A DNA stretch of 64,000 nt from Sphingobacterium sp. SRCM116780 (GCF_021442025.1 NZ_CP090446.1:2976001-3040000); one strand, 5' to 3'; numbered from the stretch's first letter, positions 35,124-45,615 are shown. Numbers and translations are program-made. The notes: generated from the sequence alone by a model not told the origin.

Positions 35124-36110
35124 TTAATCCTTATGTCCTTTTGTATCGTGTCCTGGTTTAGAAATAGAAGTTCTCATATCTGTATCCGCTTGAATATTTT
35201 GCATCTTGTAATAGTCCATTACTCCTAAATTTCCATTTTTAAAAGCTTCCGCCATGGCCAAAGGTAATTGAGACTCAGCTTCAATTACTTTCGCTCTTGC
35301 CTCTTGTGCTTTTGCCCGCATCTCTTGTTCATTCGCAACTGCCATGGCTCGACGTTCTTCAGCTCGCGCATTTGCTACTTTCAAATCTGCTTCAGCTTGA
35401 TCCGTTTGTAATTTTGCACCTACGTTCTCACCGATGTCAATATCAGCAATATCAATTGATAATATTTCAAATGCAGTACCACTATCCAATCCTTTTGAAA
35501 GAACAGTTTTTGAAATACGATCTGGATTTTCTAAAACCTGTTTGTGATTTTCTGACGATCCAATTGTTGTTACAATACCTTCGCCCACACGAGCTAAAAT
35601 AGTCTCTTCACCTGCCCCTCCCACTAATTGGTTGATATTAGCCCTAACCGTTACCCTTGCTTTAGCAATCAATTGAATGCCATCTTTTGCTACAGCTGCT
35701 ACGGGAGGTGTATTGATTACTTGAGGATTTACAGATAATTGAACTGCATCAAAAACATCACGCCCAGCCAAATCAATCGCTGTTGCTAGTTTAAAATCCA
35801 AAGGAATATTTGCTTTATCTGCTGAAATTAAAGCCCTAATTACTTTATTCACGTTTCCCCCTGCCAAATAATGAGTTTCGATATCATTGGAGGTAATATT
35901 TAACCCAGCTTTCGTTGATGTAATCATCGCATTCGTAACCAAAGATGGAGGTACTTTACGAAGTCTCATCAAAACCAAATTCAATAAACTAATTTTAACA
36001 TTAGACAATTGTGCAGTGAACCACAGATTGACAGGCAATAAGTAAAGTAAAAGAAATAAGGCTACTACACAGCCTACAATCATTAAGGCAAAGGAAAAAT
36101 TTGGATCCAT
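35124..36110 (-). CDS. floA: Flotillin-like protein FloA
   Basis: 328 residues. An N-terminal membrane helix (about 7-27, [20 protein letters not shown]) is followed by an SPFH/flotillin-like domain (to about 200) and an Ala/Glu-rich coiled coil (about 230-290, [20 protein letters not shown]). It organises membrane microdomains. The segment [15 protein letters not shown] and [15 protein letters not shown] are highly conserved in the FloA (formerly UPF0365) group. The NfeD-type partner gene often found beside floA is not adjacent here. Confidence 0.95.
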   Translation of the reverse strand: MDPNFSFALMIVGCVVALFLLLYLLPVNLWFTAQLSNVKISLLNLVLMRLRKVPPSLVTNAMITSTKAGLNITSNDIETHYLAGGNVNKVIRALISADKANIPLDFKLATAIDLAGRDVFDAVQLSVNPQVINTPPVAAVAKDGIQLIAKARVTVRANINQLVGGAGEETILARVGEGIVTTIGSSENHKQVLENPDRISKTVLSKGLDSGTAFEILSIDIADIDIGENVGAKLQTDQAEADLKVANARAEERRAMAVANEQEMRAKAQEARAKVIEAESQLPLAMAEAFKNGNLGVMDYYKMQNIQADTDMRTSISKPGHDTKGHKD

Positions 36111-36472
36111 TAGATTAAATTAATATAGTATTTGTTTTAAAGATATTAAATAATGGTCATAGTTCGCTACACTTCATTAAAAAAAAATAATGAGAAATTA
36201 TTTAAATACAACAAAATTCAACAAACTATAAAAATATCATCAAAAATTAACAATAAAAGTTGTAACCACTTACTTATTTTTTTTATTACTTTTACTCATT
36301 ATTTTTTGTAGTTGGAGTTTTCATTGGGGATTATTTAGAAAAACATCAATAAGCAAATAGATCCAAATATTCAAAACAGATTACTTAACAAACAAGAAAT
36401 CAAACAAATAACACTGAATTTCTATTCAAGTTTTTATTTAACTTCTTATCAAAAGATTACTATTATACTTAA
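36111..36472. other. Divergent intergenic region between floA and the hybrid kinase gene
   Basis: A 362-bp, very AT-rich spacer carrying upstream regions for both genes. No ORF, RNA or strong hairpin was found, and no full-consensus promoter could be pinned down. Confidence 0.5.
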
Positions 36473-39400
36473 ATGAAAAAGCTACGTTTTCAACAACAAC
36501 TTATCATTGGGATTATATTTTCATTTCTAATTATCCTCTCTGCTGCTTTATTATTCTTTACCCAATTAGATAGGCATATTGCCTATGAACAATCCATCAT
36601 TCAAGCTTCTGAATCAAAATTTGATCAAATTGAGAATATAAAAAAGAGCGTTGCAGCCGTAAATGATGTCAAATTAGAATACTATACAGATAAAAAAGAA
36701 AGTATTTATACTCCCTATGCCCGAGAGCTTACAACTATATTAGATGCTATTAAAAACTTAAGTAATTCTGATCAGTATTATACAATCGATAATAACAAAT
36801 TAAATACTTTAAAAAATACAATATTAGAATTCTACGATTTCGAACAGGATATTGAATTAAATAAAAAAAATGAATTTCATGTTTTAAACGTTAATCATAA
36901 GAGATCGGATATTCAAAACCAATTAACAATATTCACCAAAGAACTACAGGACCAAAGAAAAGAATTAATCCTGAGTTCCAATAATAAATTAATGACGATA
37001 AGACATGTTACCTACGTTTTGGTATTTATTGGCTTATCCATCATGGTCTATATTTTCGTTGTTACATTAAGAGTATTCAAGATCTTAAAAAAGAGTATTA
37101 ATGACGAGAAAAAATCCAATGCAGAATTAGTAAAACTGACTAATAAGATTGAGCAAGACAATTATTTTTTAAATAACATTAATCTCTTGGATGAAAATTT
37201 GAGAGGAGATTTTAATGAAATAGAGATTGCTAATATTGGATTAAAAAGTATTTGTAAAACAACCAACGCATTGGCTGGTACAGTATATGTAAAAAAAGAA
37301 GATAGTAACTTTTTCTCTCTATTAGCCAAACAAGGAATTCCCGCTGGCATAGATTTAAAAAATATAATTTCAGAAGGAGATGGTCTGTTAAATGATGTAA
37401 TTGAGCAACAAAACTTTCGAATAATTCATGATGTGGATGCTGCCAGATATGCTGTTTCTTCTTCCTTAATTGATAAATTTCAAACACATTTATATTTAAT
37501 ACCGATTGTTTATGAAAATGAATCCATTGGTATTATCGAGTTAGCTTGTCAAAGCGATAATAAAAAAGAACATCAACATATTGAATACTTGAAAAGTGTC
37601 AGTAGAATACTTGCTATTAGTTTAAAAGTGGCTCAGGCACATACGAAGATGGCCGAACTATATGAAGAATTACAACAACAGACAGAAGAATTAGAAGCTC
37701 AACAAGAAGAATTAAGAACGACAAACGAAGAGTTAAGTTATAAAACTAACTTATTAGAGGCTTCAGAAGAAGAACTTAGAGTACAACAGGAAGAATTAGT
37801 TCAAACAAATAATGAATTAGATGAAAAAGCTAATTTATTGCAACAGCAAAATAATGAGCTAGAGAAGGCAAAGGATAATATTGCATTAAAGATCAAAGAG
37901 GTTGAATTAGCGTCTAAATATAAATCGGAATTTATGGCAAATATGAGCCATGAATTACGTACCCCTTTAAATAGTATCTTAATATTGGCCAAGCTATTAC
38001 AAGATAATAAAAATAAAAATCTCACCCCAGAACAAATCAAATATTCAGCAGTCATTCATAATGCAGGATCAGATTTACTCCACTTAATTAATGATCTCTT
38101 AGATCTCGCAAAAATAGAATCTGGAAAAGTAGAACTGTCTCAAGAAAACATCGATATCAAAGACTTAACTAATTATATTGAAGATTTTTTCAAAAATGCC
38201 GCAGAAGATAAAAAAATTAATTTTAAAATAGCTCTAGCTGGAGATGTGCCCACTCATTTCATCTCTGATGAATATCGATTACAGCAGATTTTAAAAAATC
38301 TAATCTCCAATGCGTTCAAATTTACCAATCCAGGTGGCGATGTAACGATTAACATTGACAAAACTATTGATAATCACCTTCTATTTAAAGTTGTAGACAC
38401 TGGAATAGGTATTGCACCAGATAAACAAAAATTAATATTTGAAGCATTCAAACAGGAAGATGGCTCTACTAGTCGGAAATATGGGGGAACAGGTTTGGGA
38501 TTATCCATTTGCAGAGAAACATCTCAATTATTAGGTGGAAAAATTGATTTGATGAGCGAAGTTGGTGCTGGGAGTACTTTTATATTAACAATCCCGCTTG
38601 TTACATCGGCAAGTTCAGTAGAAGAGGTCAAAAATAAAACAGTAGTTAATGAAGAAAAAACAGCTATCGTTAAAAGTATTGAATCTTCTTCAAAAATACC
38701 GGAAAATAAATCGTCAAATAAGGTTATTGAAGATTCAAATACGTTATTGATCATTGAAGATGATTTAGTTTTTGCTGATATATTAAAAGACTATGCAGAG
38801 GTCAACAATTATCATGTTACTCTTGCTCATGATGGAGAACAGGGTTTAGAAAAAGCATTAACGCTTAAACCAAAAGCAATCATACTAGACATTATGCTAC
38901 CTAAAATAGATGGTTGGAATGTTTTGAAAGCATTAAAAGCAAACGAAGATACCAAATCAATACCTGTACATATGATGTCAGCAGGAACATATCTGCATAA
39001 CGAGCCGATAAGTGCAGGCGCTATTGGATTTATGTCAAAGCCAGTATCGGAGGAATCTTTGGAGAAAACATTTGAAAAAATTAGATCAATGATTACAACT
39101 TCTGTTAAAAGAGTGTTACTTATTGAGGATCATCAGATTCAAAGTGATTTTATCAAAAATGGTTTAGAAGAAGAGAAGTTAATTGTTGATCAAGCTTATG
39201 ATGCCAATAAAGCAAGCGAGTTATTGGCTAATAAAGCAAACAAATATGACTGTATTATTTTAGATCTACATCTTCCTGATAAGTCTGGATTAGAATTATT
39301 AGACGAAATTAAGGCAGATGCAACTTATGCCGAAACACCAATAATTATTAATACAGCAATGGAGTTGACTTCAGAACAAACTTCAAGAATTTTAAAACAT

Positions 39401-39916
39401 TCCCAAGCAATGGTTTTAAAATCTGCAAAGTCTAATGATAGACTCATTGATGAGGTTCACTTATTCTTAAACAAAATAAATCAGGATCCAGAAAATAAAG
39501 CTATTGTAAGTTATAAAACAAAAGATTTTATTCCTGAAAAAACATTAGAAAACAAAACAATTCTATTAGCTGACGATGATATGAGAAATATTTTTGCATT
39601 ATCGAGTGCTTTTGAAGATCTGAATGTTCGTGTTGAAATTGCAAATAATGGACAAGAGGCTTTAGATTTGTTAAATAAAGAAAATAAAATTGATCTTGTA
39701 TTAATGGACATTATGATGCCTATTATGGATGGTTACGAGGCCATAGAAAATATACGTAAAAACAAAAAGTATCAGGATTTGCCAATTATAGCCGTCACTG
39801 CAAAGGCAATGAAAGGTGATAAAGAAAAAGCAATCGAAGCAGGCGCAAATGATTATATCAGTAAACCAATTGATATCGATAAATTGATTTCTTTAATACG
39901 TGTTTGGGTTAGTTAA
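36473..39916 (+). CDS. Hybrid sensor histidine kinase with GAF and three receiver domains
   Basis: 1147 residues. TM1 about 10-30, an extracytoplasmic helical sensor (about 31-175, CHASE3-like), TM2 about 178-202, a GAF domain (about 245-375), a long Gln/Glu-rich coiled coil (about 390-480, with repeated EELxxQQEEL/TNxEL), then HisKA with phospho-His493 (MSHELRTP), HATPase (NLISNAFKFT, DTGIGI, GGTGLGLSI), and three receivers with acceptor Asp806, Asp931 and Asp1079. No HPt domain. First gene of an apparent operon with CheR, CheB and another hybrid kinase (gaps 11, -1, 7 nt). This architecture recurs in Bacteroidota and myxobacteria; the signal is unknown. Confidence 0.94.
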   Translation: MKKLRFQQQLIIGIIFSFLIILSAALLFFTQLDRHIAYEQSIIQASESKFDQIENIKKSVAAVNDVKLEYYTDKKESIYTPYARELTTILDAIKNLSNSDQYYTIDNNKLNTLKNTILEFYDFEQDIELNKKNEFHVLNVNHKRSDIQNQLTIFTKELQDQRKELILSSNNKLMTIRHVTYVLVFIGLSIMVYIFVVTLRVFKILKKSINDEKKSNAELVKLTNKIEQDNYFLNNINLLDENLRGDFNEIEIANIGLKSICKTTNALAGTVYVKKEDSNFFSLLAKQGIPAGIDLKNIISEGDGLLNDVIEQQNFRIIHDVDAARYAVSSSLIDKFQTHLYLIPIVYENESIGIIELACQSDNKKEHQHIEYLKSVSRILAISLKVAQAHTKMAELYEELQQQTEELEAQQEELRTTNEELSYKTNLLEASEEELRVQQEELVQTNNELDEKANLLQQQNNELEKAKDNIALKIKEVELASKYKSEFMANMSHELRTPLNSILILAKLLQDNKNKNLTPEQIKYSAVIHNAGSDLLHLINDLLDLAKIESGKVELSQENIDIKDLTNYIEDFFKNAAEDKKINFKIALAGDVPTHFISDEYRLQQILKNLISNAFKFTNPGGDVTINIDKTIDNHLLFKVVDTGIGIAPDKQKLIFEAFKQEDGSTSRKYGGTGLGLSICRETSQLLGGKIDLMSEVGAGSTFILTIPLVTSASSVEEVKNKTVVNEEKTAIVKSIESSSKIPENKSSNKVIEDSNTLLIIEDDLVFADILKDYAEVNNYHVTLAHDGEQGLEKALTLKPKAIILDIMLPKIDGWNVLKALKANEDTKSIPVHMMSAGTYLHNEPISAGAIGFMSKPVSEESLEKTFEKIRSMITTSVKRVLLIEDHQIQSDFIKNGLEEEKLIVDQAYDANKASELLANKANKYDCIILDLHLPDKSGLELLDEIKADATYAETPIIINTAMELTSEQTSRILKHSQAMVLKSAKSNDRLIDEVHLFLNKINQDPENKAIVSYKTKDFIPEKTLENKTILLADDDMRNIFALSSAFEDLNVRVEIANNGQEALDLLNKENKIDLVLMDIMMPIMDGYEAIENIRKNKKYQDLPIIAVTAKAMKGDKEKAIEAGANDYISKPIDIDKLISLIRVWVS

Positions 39917-39927
39917 AAAAGTAGAGT

Positions 39928-40737
39928 ATGTTAAACTATTCTGAATTAGAAGAAATTATTGAAATTATTAAGAATTTTCACAGTTTAGATATATCTGGAT
40001 ATTCAAAAGCCTCTTTAAAAAGACGCGTTACTCGTATTATGGATATCAACAAATTTGATCTTATCGAACTAAAATCTAATCTGATTAATCAAGAAGGCTT
40101 TATGCATTATTTCATTTTAGAAATGACTGTCAATGTCACTGAAATGTTTCGAGATCCAGATTTTTATACATCTATAAAAACAAAACTATTTCCCTATTTA
40201 GAAACTTATCCACATATAAAAATATGGAGTGCTGGTTGTTCAACAGGTGAAGAAGTGTACTCTTTAGCAATCTTGTTGAAAGAATCTAATCTACTTAGTC
40301 GCTCGTTTATTTATGGAACAGATATCAATCACAATGTGATTGAGAAAGCAAAAAAAGGTATTTATAGTTTAACTAAACTCAAAGAATATTCTGAAAATTA
40401 CATCAAAACAAACACCGAACATTCACTATCGGAGTATTATACAGCGATGTATGATGCAGCAGCCATTCAAAATGATTTGAAGAAAAATATTCTATTTTCT
40501 ATTCACAATTTGATCTCTGACGGTGTATTTAATGAATTTCAATTGATTACCTGTCGTAATGTACTTATATATTTTGATGTAGCCTTACAACAAAAAGTAT
40601 TCGATCTATTTTACAATTCTTTATGTAAATTAGGTTTTTTGTGTTTAGGTTCTAAAGAATCGATGATTAATTACAAGCATTCAGATCGGTTCAAATTAGT
40701 TGATAAAAAGAATAACATCTATCAAAAAATAGCTTAA
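39928..40737 (+). CDS. CheR-type protein-glutamate methyltransferase
   Basis: 269 residues: an N-terminal helical domain (FHSLDISGYSKASLKRRVTR) and a SAM-binding domain with IWSAGCSTGEEVYS (about 100-114), the GTDINHNVIEKA acidic loop, and ITCRNVLIYFD. CheR methylates glutamates on chemoreceptors. No methyl-accepting chemotaxis protein is encoded nearby, so the substrate may be the coiled coil of the adjacent kinase, an inference. It overlaps cheB by one base. Confidence 0.93.
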   Translation: MLNYSELEEIIEIIKNFHSLDISGYSKASLKRRVTRIMDINKFDLIELKSNLINQEGFMHYFILEMTVNVTEMFRDPDFYTSIKTKLFPYLETYPHIKIWSAGCSTGEEVYSLAILLKESNLLSRSFIYGTDINHNVIEKAKKGIYSLTKLKEYSENYIKTNTEHSLSEYYTAMYDAAAIQNDLKKNILFSIHNLISDGVFNEFQLITCRNVLIYFDVALQQKVFDLFYNSLCKLGFLCLGSKESMINYKHSDRFKLVDKKNNIYQKIA

Positions 40738-41303
40738 TGAGAACAAATAACAAAATCTTATTATTAGGTGGATCTGCAGGAGGGTTCAGCGTTATTTTAG
40801 AATTGTTAAAATCTATTCCTACATCTTTTCCAATACCTATCCTTGTTATTATACACCGGAATCCAAAGTTTCATTCTAATTTCGAAAATGCGTTTAAAAA
40901 TGCGTTTACGATAGAGATCAAGTCTGCTGAAGATAAAGAACAAATCGAAACAGGTAAAGTATACTTTGCACCTCCAGGTTATCATTTATTAATTGAACCA
41001 GATTTCAAATTATCATTGGATATCTCAGAACCTGTCCAATTTTCTAGACCTTCAATTGATGTTACTTTTGAATCTGCAGCTGAAGTTTATAAAGAGAACT
41101 GTATTGCTATTTTATTTTCAGGAGCCAATCAAGATGGAGCAAAAGGTTTATTAAAGATTAAAAATTCTGGCGGAATATGTATTGTTCAAGATCCAACAGA
41201 AGCTGAAGTCCCTACGATGCCTCAATCAGCTATAGATATTGGTGCGCAACATTTTATTTATTCAACAGAAGAAATAATCAAATATATTCATCAATTAAAA
41301 TAA
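40737..41303 (+). CDS. CheB-type methylesterase domain protein (no receiver)
   Basis: 188 residues consisting only of the CheB catalytic domain. The catalytic triad is visible: Ser13 in LGGSAGG, His40 in LVIIHR and Asp133 in GANQDGAKG. It removes methyl groups added by CheR. The receiver domain that normally regulates CheB is absent, so control presumably comes through the neighbouring hybrid kinases or a protein contact. Start overlaps the cheR stop (TAATG). Confidence 0.92.
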   Translation: MRTNNKILLLGGSAGGFSVILELLKSIPTSFPIPILVIIHRNPKFHSNFENAFKNAFTIEIKSAEDKEQIETGKVYFAPPGYHLLIEPDFKLSLDISEPVQFSRPSIDVTFESAAEVYKENCIAILFSGANQDGAKGLLKIKNSGGICIVQDPTEAEVPTMPQSAIDIGAQHFIYSTEEIIKYIHQLK

Positions 41304-41310
41304 TTAGTAA

Positions 41311-42915
41311 ATGAAGAAGATAAACTTATTAATAGTTGATGACAAAATTGAGAATATCATTAGTCTGACAGCACTATTAACAGATATAGAAAATATCAAT
41401 ATCATTAGTAGTGAAGATCCTAATGAAGCACTTCGCATTTGCTATAAGCAAAACATTGATATTGCATTGGTAGATGTTCAAATGCCAGAAATCAATGGCT
41501 TCGAATTTGTCTCATTAATAAAACATAACCCTAAGACTAGCCATATTATCGCAATAATGGTTACAGCGATATCTAAAGAAGAAAAATATCTCATTAAAGG
41601 ATTGAATAGCGGAGCCGTAGATTATTTATATAAACCTTTAAGTCCTGAAATAACAATAGCGAAAGTGCAATCTTTCATTCAACAAGTACAAACTCAGAAT
41701 GAAATAAAAGAAAAAAATATTGCTTTAGAAAAATCCAAAATAGAACTTATCCGAGCAAAAGAAGAAGCTGAACTGGCTCGCAAGTCTAAGGAAACCTTTT
41801 TGGCCAATATGAGTCATGAGATCCGAACTCCAATCAATGGAGTTATGGGAATCGCTCAAATGTTAAAAAATTCTTCATTGTCTCCTGAGCAACAAGACTG
41901 GGTCAATAAACTAAATAGTGCATCATTGAGCTTATTGAATATTGTCAATGATATTTTAGATTTATCCAAATTTGATTCAGGGATGATGAAATTGGAATTC
42001 GAACCCACTTCGGTACATGATATCACTGACGATCTCAAAAATTTATTTGTGGATAAAGCTATTCATAAAGGACTTCAGTTCTATATTAATATTGATGAAA
42101 AAATTGACAGTTTTTTCTTAACAGACCCTTTCCGTTTAAAGCAGATTCTAACTAACTTTATTTCAAACAGTTTCAAATTCACATCCAAGGGTCATATCGA
42201 ATTAAATATAAATCTTATTGATTCCAATGATCATCAATTATGTTTACAGTTTCAAGTAAAAGATACTGGTATTGGAATTCCTCACCAATCGTTAGAAAAA
42301 ATATTTTTTGCATTTGAGCAGGGGGAAGATGGAATTACAAAAAAATTTGGAGGAACTGGCTTAGGTTTAGCTATTGTAAAAAGACTTTCGACTTTGCTTG
42401 AAGGAAAAGTAACAGCATCTAGTTCTTATGGCGAAGGCAGTGAGTTTACTTTCGAATGTTGGTTTGATCGTGTGAGTACAGTCGTTAAGGCCAAACCAGA
42501 AAAGATATTATATTCAGAATTAAGCCGATTTAATAACTTAAAAATTCTAGTAGCAGAAGATAACGAGTTAAATAGTTTTATGTTAGCGAGTATTCTAAAA
42601 ACATGGAACTGTGAAGTGGATACTGCTATAAATGGACAAATAGCATTAGAAAAAGTTGAAAACAATGACTATAGTATTGTTTTTATGGATTCACATATGC
42701 CTGTTATGAGTGGATTTGATACGATACGAAATATACGAAACAATCCAAATCCGACAATTTCAAATATGCTGATTATATCGATTTCTGCATCCGTTTTGGA
42801 GGCTGAACAACAAGAAGCATTTGATGCTGGAGCTAATGAAGTGATTGGAAAACCATTCGATCCTATACAACTACATGCAGTAATAGAAAAATTATTGCTC
42901 AAAAAAAACAATTAA
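41311..42915 (+). CDS. Soluble hybrid histidine kinase: REC-HisKA-HATPase-REC
   Basis: 534 residues without membrane segments. N-terminal receiver (1-125, acceptor Asp55 in ALVDVQMPE), a coiled-coil linker (about 130-160), HisKA with His169 (MSHEIRTP), HATPase (FISNSFKFT; DTGIGIPHQS; GGTGLGLAI) and a C-terminal receiver (acceptor Asp460 in VFMDSHMPV). The N-terminal receiver suggests activation by phosphotransfer from the upstream triple-receiver kinase. No DNA-binding output domain exists in this operon. Confidence 0.94.
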   Translation: MKKINLLIVDDKIENIISLTALLTDIENINIISSEDPNEALRICYKQNIDIALVDVQMPEINGFEFVSLIKHNPKTSHIIAIMVTAISKEEKYLIKGLNSGAVDYLYKPLSPEITIAKVQSFIQQVQTQNEIKEKNIALEKSKIELIRAKEEAELARKSKETFLANMSHEIRTPINGVMGIAQMLKNSSLSPEQQDWVNKLNSASLSLLNIVNDILDLSKFDSGMMKLEFEPTSVHDITDDLKNLFVDKAIHKGLQFYINIDEKIDSFFLTDPFRLKQILTNFISNSFKFTSKGHIELNINLIDSNDHQLCLQFQVKDTGIGIPHQSLEKIFFAFEQGEDGITKKFGGTGLGLAIVKRLSTLLEGKVTASSSYGEGSEFTFECWFDRVSTVVKAKPEKILYSELSRFNNLKILVAEDNELNSFMLASILKTWNCEVDTAINGQIALEKVENNDYSIVFMDSHMPVMSGFDTIRNIRNNPNPTISNMLIISISASVLEAEQQEAFDAGANEVIGKPFDPIQLHAVIEKLLLKKNN

Positions 42916-42959
42916 AAGCAATATTTTATTTAATTTTAATAAAAAAACGTACTAACAGA

Positions 42960-43487
42960 ATGAAAAAATTATTTGTTTTACCAGTTATTGCATTAGCAAT
43001 ATCTTTCGCTTCTTGCGGAGGCAATACTACAAAAAATGAAGGCGGTTCAACAACTGAACAAACAACTCCAGAGGCTCCTTCGGAAACAGTACCTGGCATT
43101 GAAAATGTTGAAGTTTCTAATACAGTAGCTTTGGAAGCTAGTGACGCTATGAAATTTGATAAAAATTTATTCCGTGTTAAAGCTGGACAAGCAGTAGAAT
43201 TGACATTAAAAAATGCAGGCTCCATGCCAAAAGAATCTATGGGTCATAACGTTGTTGTCCTAAAACCAGGAACTGATTTAGCTACTTTTGGTGGAGAAGC
43301 AGCTGGTGCAAAAGCGGATGACTATGTACCTAAATCTGCTCTATCATCTGTTGTGGCGCACACTAAATTATTAGGTCCAGGAGAAACTGATAAAATTACA
43401 TTTACTTTAGAAAAAGGAACTTACGATTTCATTTGTAGCTTCCCAGGACATTACGGTGTGATGCAAGGAAAAATTGTTGCAGAATAA
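42960..43487 (+). CDS. Azurin-type blue copper lipoprotein
   Basis: 175 residues. A lipoprotein-type signal peptide ends at Cys19 (SFASCGG), followed by a Thr/Glu/Pro-rich linker (about 20-45) and a cupredoxin domain. Type 1 copper ligands are His96 (MGHNVV), Cys159 and His164 (FICSFPGHYG) and Met168. It likely shuttles electrons in the periplasm, for example to cytochrome peroxidase or oxidases. It follows the signalling operon by 45 nt but has its own terminator, and is probably an independent unit. Confidence 0.95.
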   Translation: MKKLFVLPVIALAISFASCGGNTTKNEGGSTTEQTTPEAPSETVPGIENVEVSNTVALEASDAMKFDKNLFRVKAGQAVELTLKNAGSMPKESMGHNVVVLKPGTDLATFGGEAAGAKADDYVPKSALSSVVAHTKLLGPGETDKITFTLEKGTYDFICSFPGHYGVMQGKIVAE

Positions 43488-43503
43488 ACTGACAAAACAT
43501 TTC

Positions 43504-43541
43504 AAAAAAAGACATTCTTTTGCGGAATGTCTTTTTTTTTT
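43504..43541 (+). terminator. Terminator of the azurin gene
   Basis: Stem AAAAAAGACATTC / GAATGTCTTTTTT and a run of about ten T. Confidence 0.88.
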
Positions 43542-43732
43542 GAATGTTTATTTTTTATCTGAGAGTCCGTTTTCTTTTTTAAAATTTAAGGTTTATTATC
43601 CCTTTTTGGTAATAAGGTTTCATTTTAAATTAGAAATATATCAATTTCAAAATTATACATGATTTTAACAAAAATAGATTTACTATAATGTTAATTATCA
43701 CTAAATTTGCTAAAATTTATAAAACTTAATCG

Positions 43733-45139
43733 ATGCAATACGACGTAATAGTAATTGGAAGTGGACCAGGCGGATATGTAGCAGCAATCCGTTGTGCACA
43801 ATTAGGATTAAAAACTGCTGTAATTGAGAAATATAGTACTTTTGGAGGAACCTGTTTAAATGTAGGCTGTATCCCTTCAAAAGCTTTATTAGATTCATCA
43901 GAGCATTATCACAATGCTGCACACTCTTTCGAAGCTCATGGTATCAATTTAAGTAATTTAAAAGTTGACATGAAAAAAATGATTGCTCGTAAAGACGATG
44001 TAATCAATCAAAATACTGCTGGTATTACTTTTTTATTTAAGAAGAACAAAATTGATAGTTTTCAAGGTATTGGATCATTTGTAGATAAAAATACAATTAA
44101 AATCACAAAAGAAGATGGTTCTTCAGAGCAGATTACAGGTAAAAATGTAATTATTGCCACAGGTTCAAAACCTACCTATTTACCTTTCTTACCAGTCGAT
44201 AAAAAAAGAATTATTACTTCTACAGAAGCCTTAAACTTAACAGAAGTACCTAAACATCTCATTGTAATCGGTGGAGGTGTTATTGGTCTTGAATTGGGTT
44301 CTGTATACGCTCGTTTAGGTGCTAAAGTTTCTGTTGTAGAATTTGCAAAGTCAATTATTGGCACGATGGACGGTGGTTTAGGGAAAGAGTTACAACGCGT
44401 TTTGAAAAAATCAGTTGGAATGGAATTCTATACTGGGCATAAAGTAACTGGAGCAACGACTAAAGGAAAAACAGTTACTGTAACTGCTGAAAATCCGAAA
44501 GGAGAAATCATTTCTTTAGAAGGTGATTATTGTATTGTTGCCGTTGGCCGTACAGCATATACTGAAAATCTAGGTTTAGAAAATATCGGTATCACGGTGG
44601 AAGAAAGAGGTAAAAAAATAACAGTAAATGATCATTTGGAAACTATTGTACCCGGAGTTTATGCTATTGGAGATGTTGTCAAAGGTGCAATGCTTGCCCA
44701 TAAAGCAGAAGACGAAGGTACTTATGTTGCGGAAAGTATTGTAGGTCAAAAACCTCATATTGATTACAACTTAATCCCTGGTGTTGTTTATACTTGGCCA
44801 GAAGTTGCCTCTGTTGGTAAAACAGAAGAACAATTGAAAGAAGCTGGTGTAAAATATAAAACAGGTTCATTCTCGTTTAAGGCATCAGGTCGTGCGAAAG
44901 CATCTATGGATACAGACGGTTTTGTAAAAATATTGGCTGACTCTGAAACAGATGAGGTTATTGGGGTACACATGATCGGCCCAAGAGCCGCAGACATGAT
45001 CGCTGAAGCTGTAGTAGCGATGGAATATCGCGCTTCTGCAGAAGACATTGGCCGTATTTGTCATGCTCATCCAACATATACTGAAGCAATAAAAGAAGCT
45101 GCATTGGCTGCAACTGCAAATAGAGCCATTCACGCTTAA
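43733..45139 (+). CDS. lpdA: Dihydrolipoyl dehydrogenase (copy 1)
   Basis: 468 residues. FAD motif VIGSGPGGYVAAIRCAQLG at the N-terminus, redox disulfide in GGTCLNVGCIPSKALL, NAD motif VIGGGVIGLELGSVYARLG, second FAD motif VYAIGDVVKGAMLAHKAEDEG, and the active-site HAHPTYTEA near the C-terminus. It reoxidises lipoamide in 2-oxoacid dehydrogenase complexes or the glycine cleavage system. No E1 or E2 gene is near. A second, only moderately similar copy is 1 kb downstream. Confidence 0.97.
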   Translation: MQYDVIVIGSGPGGYVAAIRCAQLGLKTAVIEKYSTFGGTCLNVGCIPSKALLDSSEHYHNAAHSFEAHGINLSNLKVDMKKMIARKDDVINQNTAGITFLFKKNKIDSFQGIGSFVDKNTIKITKEDGSSEQITGKNVIIATGSKPTYLPFLPVDKKRIITSTEALNLTEVPKHLIVIGGGVIGLELGSVYARLGAKVSVVEFAKSIIGTMDGGLGKELQRVLKKSVGMEFYTGHKVTGATTKGKTVTVTAENPKGEIISLEGDYCIVAVGRTAYTENLGLENIGITVEERGKKITVNDHLETIVPGVYAIGDVVKGAMLAHKAEDEGTYVAESIVGQKPHIDYNLIPGVVYTWPEVASVGKTEEQLKEAGVKYKTGSFSFKASGRAKASMDTDGFVKILADSETDEVIGVHMIGPRAADMIAEAVVAMEYRASAEDIGRICHAHPTYTEAIKEAALAATANRAIHA

Positions 45140-45144
45140 AAAAT

Positions 45145-45180
45145 AAAAAGGGGAAAATTAAAATTTTCCCCTTTTCTTTT
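45145..45180 (+). terminator. Terminator of lpdA copy 1
   Basis: Stem AAAAGGGGAAAATT / AATTTTCCCCTTTT with short loop and T-rich tail. Confidence 0.85.
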
Positions 45181-45207
45181 CAACAAATTTTTTAGCCTAA
45201 AAAAGAC

Positions 45208-45615
45208 ATGAATTTCTATACTAGAAAATGGGTAAAACCAGAAGATTTAAATCCCAATGGTTCATTATTTGGAGGTACACTTCTGAGATGGATCGATGAG
45301 GAAGCAGTCATATATGCTATTGTTCAACTTGGCAATCCACATGTTGTAACAAAATATATCTCCGAAATTAATTTTGTTAGTTCTGCTCAACAAGGCGATA
45401 TTATAGAATTAGGTATAGAAGCTATTAACTTTGGGACAACTTCTATTACCATGCGTTGTGAAGTGCGTAACAAAATCACACGAAAAACCATCCTTTCTAT
45501 TGATAAACTTGTCTTTGTAAATCTCAATCAAGAAGGAATGCCAACAGCACATGGTCGTACAGAAATTACTTACGCCTATGTAGGAATTGATAAAATAAAA
45601 AAAGACGATGTGTAA
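45208..45615 (+). CDS. Acyl-CoA thioesterase family protein (hotdog fold)
   Basis: 135 residues, a single hotdog domain with NPNGSLFGGTLLRWIDEEAV, the YciA-type active-site segment, and SSAQQGDIIELGIEAINFGTTS. Shorter than the thioesterase at 11343. It hydrolyses acyl-CoA, substrate range unknown. Its stop codon lies within the stem of the downstream terminator shared with the convergent DUF3817 gene. Confidence 0.9.
   Translation: MNFYTRKWVKPEDLNPNGSLFGGTLLRWIDEEAVIYAIVQLGNPHVVTKYISEINFVSSAQQGDIIELGIEAINFGTTSITMRCEVRNKITRKTILSIDKLVFVNLNQEGMPTAHGRTEITYAYVGIDKIKKDDV

Noticed and set aside
36111..36472. Non-coding RNA in the floA/kinase spacer
   Set aside because: No promoter-terminator pair or stable structure is visible, only AT-rich spacer.
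43474..43662. 62-codon open frame after the azurin gene
   Set aside because: It overlaps the azurin end and the terminator hairpin and is Phe-rich as expected from T-rich spacer DNA.
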